A stretch of 7,404 nucleotides of DNA from JAAERC01 sp965602655 (GTDB lineage: Bacteria > Zixibacteria > MSB-5A5 > GN15 > PGXB01), in the NCBI GenBank assembly GCA_965602655.1, contig CBFCZE010000135.1, positions 1 to 7,404 on the forward strand. Reading direction: 5' to 3'. Below, piece by piece: positions 1 through 6,537 of the stretch. The number at the start of each line of letters is the position of its first letter. Within the stretch, counting starts at the first letter, position 1. The notes beneath the pieces were generated by a model that was given only the letters and a program-made list of their open reading frames with translations, ran no database searches and was not told the origin of the DNA. The position numbers were made by a program, and so were the translations under genes.

Positions 1-70
1 CATCGAATCTGATCCTAAACTCAAATTTATCTGCCTGCTCTACACTTATTGTAAACTGACCGTCCGCCAT
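1..70 (-). CDS. N-terminal fragment of a possible OsmC-family protein (continues past window edge)
   Basis: Only the first 23 codons are inside the window. They read MADGQFTISVEQADKFEFRI followed by RFD. The start is well supported: an AGGAG ribosome site lies six bases before the ATG on the minus strand, just after the stop of the upstream nucleosidase gene, so the two are probably cotranscribed with a gap of about 14 bases. The pattern of a short beta strand (FTISVEQ) followed by FEFRIRFD resembles the N-terminus of OsmC/Ohr-like proteins, which are thiol-dependent peroxidases or related proteins of the cytoplasm. That resemblance is from memory and covers too few residues to be secure. The catalytic cysteines would lie outside the window. 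A real gene start is likely; the family name is tentative. Confidence 0.5.
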   Translation of the reverse strand, partial: MADGQFTISVEQADKFEFRIRFD

Positions 71-84
71 AACGACTCCTTATA

Positions 85-960
85 TTATTTTTCTATGTTC
101 TCCAAAAATTTCATTACTACCTGAGCCGAATTGACAGCCGCCACGCCAAAAAATTGGTCTATCTCCGATCTAGCCGTGGCCGAACCGGAACCGCCAGCCA
201 GATCGGAAGCCGAGCGGAAAATTGCAAACGGTACACCATTAGCAAAAGCCACCTGAGCCACCGCCGCCGATTCCATATCAACCGTTAAGGCGTCAAAGTT
301 TTCCGAAAGCCATAACCGTTTTTCGACATTATCAATAAAGCTATTTCCGCTGACACAATTGCCGCCGACTGTGATAGAGGGAACGCGCTCGCCGATTTTG
401 TTAAATTCTATGTCATCTGTATTAATATTTTTTGCATACTCCAGAAGGATTGAATCGGTCCAGAATTTTGTAGCCTCAATAATTATTTTATCCAAAGGAG
501 AATAAACCTTAATATCCCGGGGCTGCATCCCTTCGGCACCATGATATGTGTAATCATGCGTTATCCAGCAGTCGCAAATAACTATATCTCCGATATGCAC
601 CGAACTGTCAATAGCCCCGGCAATACCGGAAAAAATTAGTCCTTTCGGATTATACATATCAATCAGTTTTTGCGTTGTCATCGATGCATTGGTCATCCCA
701 ACACCCGATTCGGCCAGAACAATATCGATACCGGAAAGTTTACCCGAGTGAACAACCCGCCCCAGAATTGTATCGGTAACGGAGATATCCATCTTTTCCG
801 CCAGCAATTCCCCCTCGGTATCAAAGGCGAAGAGGAGGAGATAGGGCTGAACCGATGTATCTGTTGTAAAAGTTGAAGATGATAATAAAAAGATAATCAA
901 AATTATGATAATGGATTTTACCGGTGTAATTTTATTGAGATTATGAATATAGGCTTTCAT
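85..960 (-). CDS. Exported or membrane-anchored MTA/SAH nucleosidase-like protein (PNP/UDP phosphorylase superfamily)
   Basis: This 291-residue protein has the nucleosidase fold that cleaves 5'-methylthioadenosine or S-adenosylhomocysteine, or a related nucleoside, to base and sugar. Visible motifs are SGIAGAID...HIGDIVI (residues 111-128), SGNSFI (204-209, SGDAFI-like in Escherichia coli MTAN), VDMESAAVAQ (227-236; E230 matches the substrate-binding Glu of MTAN) and RSASDLAG (249-256; D253 matches the catalytic Asp). E49 may match E12 of MTAN. Usual MTANs are about 230 residues and cytosolic. This one has an extra N-terminus with a hydrophobic stretch at 17-28, which suggests a signal peptide or anchor. 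No clear cleavage site or lipobox is seen. The start at 960 has AAGGAG seven bases upstream. The open frame extends further upstream only by running through the tRNA-Arg gene, so that longer form is rejected. Substrate is uncertain. Confidence 0.85.
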   Translation of the reverse strand: MKAYIHNLNKITPVKSIIIILIIFLLSSSTFTTDTSVQPYLLLFAFDTEGELLAEKMDISVTDTILGRVVHSGKLSGIDIVLAESGVGMTNASMTTQKLIDMYNPKGLIFSGIAGAIDSSVHIGDIVICDCWITHDYTYHGAEGMQPRDIKVYSPLDKIIIEATKFWTDSILLEYAKNINTDDIEFNKIGERVPSITVGGNCVSGNSFIDNVEKRLWLSENFDALTVDMESAAVAQVAFANGVPFAIFRSASDLAGGSGSATARSEIDQFFGVAAVNSAQVVMKFLENIEK

Positions 961-976
961 AGAAACTCCTTTTTTG

Positions 977-1004
977 ATAATACATTTTAAAATACCCCCG
1001 CCAA
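977..1004 (-). promoter_or_regulatory. Possible promoter for the nucleosidase gene, overlapping the 3' end of tRNA-Arg
   Basis: On the minus strand TTGGCG (999-1004) and TATTAT (977-982) are separated by 16 bases. The -35 box lies inside the T-stem/acceptor end of the tRNA gene. It could give the nucleosidase its own transcript independent of tRNA processing. The -35 match is partial and part of it is fixed by tRNA structure, so this may be chance. Confidence 0.3.
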
Positions 1005-1064
1005 GAATCGAACTTGGATTTCCGGCTCCGGAGGCCGACGCGCTATCCGTTGCACCACGGGGGC
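993..1064 (-). tRNA. tRNA-Arg (anticodon CCG)
   Basis: The minus strand folds into a full 72-base cloverleaf. The acceptor arm is GCCCCCG with CGGGGGT, the D-stem is GTGC/GCGC with GG in the loop, the anticodon stem is TCGGC/GCCGG with loop CTCCGGA, the variable loop has four bases, and the T-arm is CCAAG-TTCGATT-CTTGG. Loop positions 34-36 are CCG, which reads the arginine codon CGG. The discriminator is A and CCA is not encoded. The first pair is G1:U72 instead of the usual G:C. The nucleosidase start codon is 32 bases downstream with no T-run between them, so the tRNA may share a transcript with it. Confidence 0.95.
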
Positions 1065-1098
1065 AAATTCTTTGATTATTTAATATAAACTTGAGTAA

Positions 1099-1127
1099 AA
1101 CATACATCGCAATTTTCCCAAAGTCAA
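1099..1127 (-). promoter_or_regulatory. Sigma-70-type promoter for tRNA-Arg
   Basis: On the minus strand TTGACT (1122-1127) and TATGTT (1099-1104) are 17 bases apart. The expected transcription start is near 1092, about 28 bases before the tRNA. The spacing is ideal, and the -35 box is the same hexamer seen before the tRNA-Ala gene. Confidence 0.6.
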
Positions 1128-1142
1128 TCAAAGATTTGGGAA
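1115..1142. repeat. 8-bp inverted repeat in the divergent intergenic region
   Basis: TTCCCAAA (1115-1122) and TTTGGGAA (1135-1142) are perfect inverted arms around a 12-base loop. The left arm and loop overlap the -35 box of the tRNA-Arg promoter. It could be an operator for a dimeric regulator or a weak hairpin. It has no T-run on either side that would make it a convincing terminator. The rest of the 1065-1223 gap is AT-rich, with a shorter palindrome TTTCAA-A-TTGAAA at 1154-1166. Confidence 0.5.
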
Positions 1143-1173
1143 CTTATTTCAACTTTCAAATTGAAATTCAAAC

Positions 1174-1202
1174 TTGATTTAAGGTAAAAAGAGTTTTAAC
1201 TT
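1174..1202 (+). promoter_or_regulatory. Weak candidate promoter for the transporter-protease-sensor run
   Basis: TTGATT (1174-1179) and TAACTT (1197-1202) are 17 bases apart, which would start transcription near 1209. An alternative is TTGAAA (1161-1166) with TAAAAA (1185-1190) and an 18-base gap. Both are poor matches in AT-rich DNA. A promoter is expected here because the run of five plus-strand genes begins immediately downstream and the neighbour upstream is divergent. Confidence 0.25.
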
Positions 1203-1223
1203 TAATTTTTTTACAGGAGGATT

Positions 1224-1907
1224 ATGCTCAATTGGCTGGCTGAACAGATTGTCCTTCACTGGGATATTTTAAAATATCTTATTCCAGCTATTCCAGTCAC
1301 CGTTCTCATAACTATCTGCTCGTTTTCGCTGGCGATGGTTCTGGGGCTGATTATCGGGGTAATGCGTATTTCCCGCATTAAATTGATTTCAAATTTTGCT
1401 TCAACATATATCAATGTCATCCGAGGAATCCCGCTTTTGGTGCAGATATTTTTTATCTACTTCGGGTTGGGCAAATTTTTAAATCTTGACCGTTTTACCG
1501 CCGGGGTTCTGGCGGTCGGGATATGTTATTCGGCCTATCTGGCCGAAATATTCCGCTCCGGAATAAATGCCATCGCTCGCGGTCAGCACGAGGCGGCGCA
1601 GGCGCTCGGTATGACCCGTTTTCAGACTTTAAGGCATGTGATAATTCCGCAATCGCTTCGAATTGTTATCCCGCCGATTGCCAATGAATTTATTGCCTCA
1701 TTAAAAGATTCGTCGCTGGTTTCAATTATCGGTATGCGGGAAATCACCAGAGCCGGACGGGAATATTATTCGCAATATTTTGTCGATTTTCAAACCTGGG
1801 TAATGGTGGCACTTATTTATCTGGCCATGACACTAACTCTATCCCGAATTGTAAAATATTTAGAACGATTTTATGCGGTCAAAGGATTTGGAAGTAAAAC
1901 GGCATGA
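1224..1907 (+). CDS. Polar amino acid ABC transporter permease (HisM/GlnP family)
   Basis: This 227-residue inner-membrane protein would form, as a dimer, the channel of an amino acid importer. It has hydrophobic helices at about 19-46, 68-82, 92-110, 141-157 and 190-208, and a length normal for the family. The RGIPLLVQIFFIYFGL block (67-82) is the hallmark of polar amino acid permeases. The EAA cytoplasmic loop that docks on the ATPase is at 123-142 (EAAQALGM...IPQ), and KDSSLVSIIG (161-170) is also conserved. AGGAGG sits three bases before the ATG, a strong but close ribosome site. The stop overlaps the ATPase start as ATGA, so the two are translationally coupled. No periplasmic substrate-binding protein lies on either side in this window, and the substrate cannot be read from the permease alone. 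Confidence 0.95.
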   Translation: MLNWLAEQIVLHWDILKYLIPAIPVTVLITICSFSLAMVLGLIIGVMRISRIKLISNFASTYINVIRGIPLLVQIFFIYFGLGKFLNLDRFTAGVLAVGICYSAYLAEIFRSGINAIARGQHEAAQALGMTRFQTLRHVIIPQSLRIVIPPIANEFIASLKDSSLVSIIGMREITRAGREYYSQYFVDFQTWVMVALIYLAMTLTLSRIVKYLERFYAVKGFGSKTA

Positions 1908-2629
1908 TCATTAAAGTCAAAGATCTGGTTTGCAGATTCGGCGATATCCATGCCCTTGACGGTATTACCCTCGATATTGAAAAAGGGGAGGTGGTTGTTA
2001 TAATCGGACCTTCCGGCTCGGGCAAATCGACGCTTCTGCGATGTCTCAATGCTATTGAGTCATTCGATTCCGGCGAAGTGATAATTGATGGAATAAATGT
2101 CGATAGAAAGCATAAAAACGTCCATAAAATTCGGCTTGAGGTCGGAATGGTCTTTCAGCAATTCAACCTTTTCCCTCATTTGACCGTTATAGAGAATATA
2201 ATGCTGGCGCAAAGGATTGTAAGAAAAAGAAGTGCCAAAATATCCCGGCAAAAAGGGCTGGAGCTTCTGGGATTGGTCGATCTTTCGGATAAAATCGATG
2301 CTTACCCGGCGCAACTATCCGGCGGGCAAAAACAGCGAGTGGCAATAGCCCGGGCTCTGGCGATGGACCCGATGATTATGCTGTTTGATGAAGTAACATC
2401 GGCTCTGGATCCCGAGATGGTGGGCGAAGTATTGGAAGTTATTAAAAAACTTGGCAGTCAGGGCAAAACGATGTTAATTGCTACACATGTTATAGGTTTT
2501 GCCCGCGAGGTAGCCGACAGAGTTGTATTTATTGAAAACGGGAAAATTGTTGAGGACGGGCCGCCATCGGCTATTTTCGATAATCCTCGACGACAACGAA
2601 CAAAAGATTTTTTGAGTAAGGTATTATGA
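1904..2629 (+). CDS. Polar amino acid ABC transporter ATP-binding protein (GlnQ/HisP family)
   Basis: This 241-residue cytoplasmic ATPase powers the permease encoded just before it. Motifs occur in normal order: Walker A GPSGSGKST (35-43), Q-loop VFQQFNLFPHLTV (83-95), signature LSGGQKQR (138-145), Walker B with catalytic Glu IMLFDEVTSALD (158-169, E163) and the H-loop histidine H195. All catalytic residues are present. The one oddity is ATHVIGFA (193-200), where the family usually has THEMGFAR: the Glu after the switch histidine is Val here. It overlaps the permease by four bases and the protease gene by four bases (both ATGA), with GGAAG upstream of its ATG. Confidence 0.95.
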   Translation: MIIKVKDLVCRFGDIHALDGITLDIEKGEVVVIIGPSGSGKSTLLRCLNAIESFDSGEVIIDGINVDRKHKNVHKIRLEVGMVFQQFNLFPHLTVIENIMLAQRIVRKRSAKISRQKGLELLGLVDLSDKIDAYPAQLSGGQKQRVAIARALAMDPMIMLFDEVTSALDPEMVGEVLEVIKKLGSQGKTMLIATHVIGFAREVADRVVFIENGKIVEDGPPSAIFDNPRRQRTKDFLSKVL

Positions 2630-4641
2630 AAAAAACACTTTTTCTGACATTTTTAATTTGTCTGTTTATTGGAGTTGCAGCTATTACCGCTGAGAAACCA
2701 TTGGTTGTTCCCGCCAAATCACCCAAAATAAATTCTTTGCTTATGGATAAATTGCAGGATTTATCAATTGAGGAAAAAATTAAAGTATGGATTTTTTTTA
2801 CAGATAAAGGCATATTTGACAGCCGAACCTTCAATAATACCATTGACAATATTCGGCAAAAAGCTTCTCCAAGAACAATTTCCCGCCGGAGAAACCGTAC
2901 CAAAACGGATGAACTGTTTGATTTTTATGATATTCCCGTAAATCAAGATTATCTGAATCAATTGAGGAATATTGGTGTGGAAATTGTCCGGCAATCCCGC
3001 TGGCTGAATGCCGTTTCTGTTTTTACCGATAAATTTTCGGTTCAATCTATTGCCAATCTGCCTTTTGTTACCGAGATAAAGCCAGTTGCCATTGCTCGAC
3101 GCAAACCGGAAAAAATCGAGATACTGAATGACCTTGAAACGCCGGATACATTTAAACCGGATACAGTCATACCTGACTCGGTAATCGACTGGTACGGCAA
3201 TTCTTTTACTCAGCTTGATTTAACTAATATTCCTCTTCTTCACCAATTCGGTTATACAGGAGATGGAATTCGTATTGCTCTTCTTGATGCCGGATTTGAG
3301 TTAGGTCTCCCCGTTTTTAATAACTTGAATTTGATTGACCAGTATGACTTTGTCGATAATGATCCAATTGCTAAGGATGAATCCGAGGAAAATGCATTGG
3401 TAGAAAATAAACATGGCACGCTGGTTCTTTCGGCTATTGCCGGTTTTGTCCCCGATAATTTAATTGGTCCGGCTTATGATGCTGAATATCTGCTTGCCCG
3501 AACCGAAATTGCCGATCCGACTATCGAGATACAGGCGGAGGAAGACAACTGGGTGGCCGCTGCCGAATGGGCCGATAGTATGGATGCCGACATAATTTCA
3601 ACCTCTTTGGGATATTTTGACTGGTATGATTATTCTGATCTTGATGGCAATACGGCCGTTATTACCATTGCCGCCGACCTGGCGGTATCGCGCGGGATTG
3701 CGGTATTTGCTTCAGCCGGAAACGAAAGATACGCGGGATTTCATTATATTACTCCACCGGCTGATGGTGATTCGGTAATCGCCGTTGGATCAGTTAATAG
3801 TGATGGCATTATTGCATCTTCATCAAGTGCCGGACCGACTTATGATGGCCGTGTAAAACCAGACATAGTATCGATGGGGGTATCAGTCTATATGGTATCC
3901 AACACTGGAGGATATACTCATCTAAGCGGAACATCATTTTCCGCTCCGCTGGCGGCCGGAGCGGGAGTACTGCTTCTGCAGGCACATCCCGATTGGTCAC
4001 CTATTGATCTGCGACAGGCATTGATTGAATCGGCCGACCGTTTTAATAATCCGGATAGTCTATATGGATATGGTCTGCCCGATGCTTTTAAGGCCTCGCA
4101 GCTTCTATATATTAATTCGGTAGAACCGATTATTATAGCCGCCGGTGATTCTCTGGATATTACTTTTTCAGTTACCGGATTACCTGATTCTATTCCAACA
4201 TTTGCGGCAAATAATTTGCCTGACGGTGCCGTTTTTGTGGATAATGGCAATCGAACAGCTACTCTTCGATATTTGGCTCCCGTTAGTGAAATTGGAACCA
4301 GAATTTTCCAGGTTAAAGCCGAGTTTGGAGTCGGGTCATATACACTGGATGTTTCCTTATCAATTGTCCCGCAGGATAATATTGCGGTTGGTCCGAATCC
4401 ATTTTCCGATTCTTTGACCATATTTATTGGGCCTGACGATGGTCGGCCTGTAGAAATATCGATCCATACAATAAATGGGGAGAAAGTTTGGGGCAATTTT
4501 ACCGATAATTATAATGAGATAACCGCAACCGTTATTTGGAATTGCGAGAACAATAACGGTGCCAAGGTTGCTTCGGGTGTCTATTTTGTGGTTGTCCAAA
4601 CAGAAAGGCTGACAAGAAAATTTAAAGTATTTAAAAGATAA
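2626..4641 (+). CDS. Secreted subtilisin-like serine protease (S8) with C-terminal FlgD-like/type IX-sorting-like tail
   Basis: This 671-residue protein is predicted to be exported and to cut proteins. A signal peptide (1-22, ending ...VAAITA before EK) is followed by a likely inhibitory pro-region (about 40-160, with SRWLNAVSV and ANLPFVTEIKPV). The S8 domain spans about 195-495 and keeps the full active site: D221 in ALLDAGFE, H263 in NKHGT, oxyanion-hole N365 in ASAGNE and S437 in SGTSFSAP. A beta-rich linker (about 498-582) leads to a tail at 583-671 with GPNPFSDSL and KVASGVYFVVV. That tail resembles the FlgD Ig-like/type IX secretion sorting domains common in FCB-group bacteria and may direct surface delivery or attachment. 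TAAGG lies four bases before the ATG, which overlaps the ATPase stop. This genetic coupling to an amino acid importer suggests nutrient scavenging, an inference. Confidence 0.93.
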   Translation: MKKTLFLTFLICLFIGVAAITAEKPLVVPAKSPKINSLLMDKLQDLSIEEKIKVWIFFTDKGIFDSRTFNNTIDNIRQKASPRTISRRRNRTKTDELFDFYDIPVNQDYLNQLRNIGVEIVRQSRWLNAVSVFTDKFSVQSIANLPFVTEIKPVAIARRKPEKIEILNDLETPDTFKPDTVIPDSVIDWYGNSFTQLDLTNIPLLHQFGYTGDGIRIALLDAGFELGLPVFNNLNLIDQYDFVDNDPIAKDESEENALVENKHGTLVLSAIAGFVPDNLIGPAYDAEYLLARTEIADPTIEIQAEEDNWVAAAEWADSMDADIISTSLGYFDWYDYSDLDGNTAVITIAADLAVSRGIAVFASAGNERYAGFHYITPPADGDSVIAVGSVNSDGIIASSSSAGPTYDGRVKPDIVSMGVSVYMVSNTGGYTHLSGTSFSAPLAAGAGVLLLQAHPDWSPIDLRQALIESADRFNNPDSLYGYGLPDAFKASQLLYINSVEPIIIAAGDSLDITFSVTGLPDSIPTFAANNLPDGAVFVDNGNRTATLRYLAPVSEIGTRIFQVKAEFGVGSYTLDVSLSIVPQDNIAVGPNPFSDSLTIFIGPDDGRPVEISIHTINGEKVWGNFTDNYNEITATVIWNCENNNGAKVASGVYFVVVQTERLTRKFKVFKR

Positions 4642-4646
4642 TTATA

Positions 4647-6527
4647 ATGACTGTCACAACTGTCGATCGGAAACAAACGACAAAAGAATCAAAGCGTTGT
4701 CCCGTCCTTAAAATTGATCTAAAGGGTCAATTTGTTAATGTCGATGATCTTACTTCAGAACTGCTGGGCCTTCCACCGGAAAATCTCTTTGGACGAAATA
4801 TAAAAGAGTTCCTCGATAAAGATTCTTATAGAGGACTTGTTCAAATTATTCAATATGGAAATCGTTTCGATGCTTGCTATGAAGCGATCGAACTGTTAAT
4901 AATTGATAACAACAAAAAGCAACAAAAGTTAAATGCTATAGTTTCTCTTAATTTTATCGCCGGTAATCCTTCCAATTATCAAATAATACTTTTAAAATCC
5001 AATCGGTTTGCCAATGGCTCTGATAATGTGGCTGAGTCAAGTCTGACCGTTAAACGGCTATTTGAACTATCTTCGGATTTTGCTCGCAATTCGGACTGGA
5101 AAAAGCTGGCAGAATTATTAATCAAGAATCTGAACATTAATCAGATCGGTATATATAAATATGACGACGCGACGCTTTCATTGCTGGCCGATGCGTCAAA
5201 ACAAAAAAGTAAGAACCAAGTTGATTTGTCTCTTACCGATGAAAACCACCTGCAGGCAATAGCCGATAATCAGCAAACATGTTCCCCGAAAATAAATAAT
5301 AAAGAGTCTGAGTATTCATATCCATTAAAGTTTAACAATTCATGCTGGGGACTGTTAAGATGCATTGTTAAGGATGAATTGTGCGAATTGGAAGGCGAAC
5401 TTGCTTTAATTGCCGGTTATATTGGTCCGGTTTTTGGGATATATATCAGGGGTAATTCTCAAAATGAGGATAAGGTTGCAGAATCCCAGACAAATTTCTT
5501 TGAAATTTTAAAATTGTTTGGATGTACTGCTATTAGTTTTGATACCGACGGCAACATCCTTTCATCATATTCTGATTTTCCGGATAAAAATCATATTCTT
5601 GCCGGATGTACCAATATTTCCGAACTGACAGAACAATTAAGTAAATCAGAGCTTATTGGTCTTTCCGGAGAGGGGGGTTTCGAGATATCGTTATCGGATG
5701 GAAACCCTATTGTTTTTCCCGACCTTGGTGTAATAAGCAATAAAACGAAGTTTTATCTTTATAAGATATTATGCACCAGAGAACTTTCCGGGGGATTAGC
5801 CGAATATACAATCGTTCTTTTCCCTGAATTTGATAATTCTATCGGGCGGAAAACCATCGATAAACTATTAGGTATGTTTCTTGAGACGGCAGGTATATTT
5901 CTGGAGCCGATTGATAAATGCGCGGCCAAAATGGCCGGACAGTTTTATCCTCGGCTGAATAATGACGGTCGTTTTTATATCGATACTATCCAGGATAATT
6001 GCCAGGTCTTATACCGAACCATAAGCCGTTTTAAGGAATTGTGCAAAATAGTTAATCGAAAAGAAAACCCAACGGAAATTAATATTACCGAAATTATAAT
6101 CCGGGCTATAAAAGATTTTCAGAACAAGAAAAACGAACTGAAAATAACCCTTGATGATTCCGGTCAGGTATTTTTGGTGGCCGATGTCACCAGAATAACC
6201 GAAGCGCTTAACGCGATTTTTACCGGTTTGATTAGCCAAACCGTATCTGACGAAAATCCAGCTATAGGAATAAAAGTAACAGCTGAAAATGATAGTTGTC
6301 GAATACAAATTATATCGTTTGGGAAACTGGAAAAAAGCTTTGATGTCAATAATGCTCTTGAACCTCTTGCCTCAATCAAAGAGATTCCGCTGTCGGGACT
6401 GACCGTGTTTGAGAATGAATTGCCGATAGCCCGGCTGTTAATCGAGTCAATGGGCGGTCAGATGGAGCTTTCAAAAAGTAGCGAAAAAGAGATTATTGTA
6501 GCGGTTACTTTGCTTTCGATTAGATAA
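4647..6527 (+). CDS. PAS/GAF sensor protein with a degenerate histidine-kinase-like core (probable pseudokinase)
   Basis: This 626-residue protein has no signal peptide or membrane helix, so it is probably cytoplasmic. In order it shows a PAS-like domain (17-117, with LKGQFVNVDDLTSELLG), a GAF-like domain (135-267), a second possible PAS-like region (284-400, with FDTDGNI), a helical DHp-like region (415-490) and a C-terminal HATPase-like region (495-626). No H-box is recognisable in the DHp-like part. The ATPase part keeps its general shape (VTRITEALNAIFTGLISQT; ARLLIESMGGQMEL), but the N-box metal-binding Asn aligns with Gly (G527), the G1-box Asp with Ser in IISFG (555-559), and no GLGL box is seen. 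It should therefore not act as an ordinary kinase. These alignments were made by eye. It starts five bases after the protease stop without a good ribosome site, so coupling is likely. Confidence 0.85.
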   Translation: MTVTTVDRKQTTKESKRCPVLKIDLKGQFVNVDDLTSELLGLPPENLFGRNIKEFLDKDSYRGLVQIIQYGNRFDACYEAIELLIIDNNKKQQKLNAIVSLNFIAGNPSNYQIILLKSNRFANGSDNVAESSLTVKRLFELSSDFARNSDWKKLAELLIKNLNINQIGIYKYDDATLSLLADASKQKSKNQVDLSLTDENHLQAIADNQQTCSPKINNKESEYSYPLKFNNSCWGLLRCIVKDELCELEGELALIAGYIGPVFGIYIRGNSQNEDKVAESQTNFFEILKLFGCTAISFDTDGNILSSYSDFPDKNHILAGCTNISELTEQLSKSELIGLSGEGGFEISLSDGNPIVFPDLGVISNKTKFYLYKILCTRELSGGLAEYTIVLFPEFDNSIGRKTIDKLLGMFLETAGIFLEPIDKCAAKMAGQFYPRLNNDGRFYIDTIQDNCQVLYRTISRFKELCKIVNRKENPTEINITEIIIRAIKDFQNKKNELKITLDDSGQVFLVADVTRITEALNAIFTGLISQTVSDENPAIGIKVTAENDSCRIQIISFGKLEKSFDVNNALEPLASIKEIPLSGLTVFENELPIARLLIESMGGQMELSKSSEKEIIVAVTLLSIR

Positions 6528-6537
6528 AAACAATCAA

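Noticed and set aside
670..876. 68-codon plus-strand open frame opposite the nucleosidase
   Set aside because: It is antisense to conserved nucleosidase sequence and has no supporting ribosome site or motif.
961..1131. Upstream extension of the nucleosidase reading frame by 57 codons
   Set aside because: It translates straight through the tRNA-Arg gene, lacks a ribosome site, and the internal start at 960 has AAGGAG and begins the hydrophobic leader.
3918..4496. 192-codon minus-strand open frame antisense to the subtilase
   Set aside because: It lies opposite the catalytic Ser region and tail of a clear protease, and its translation shows no recognisable domain, so it is a shadow frame.
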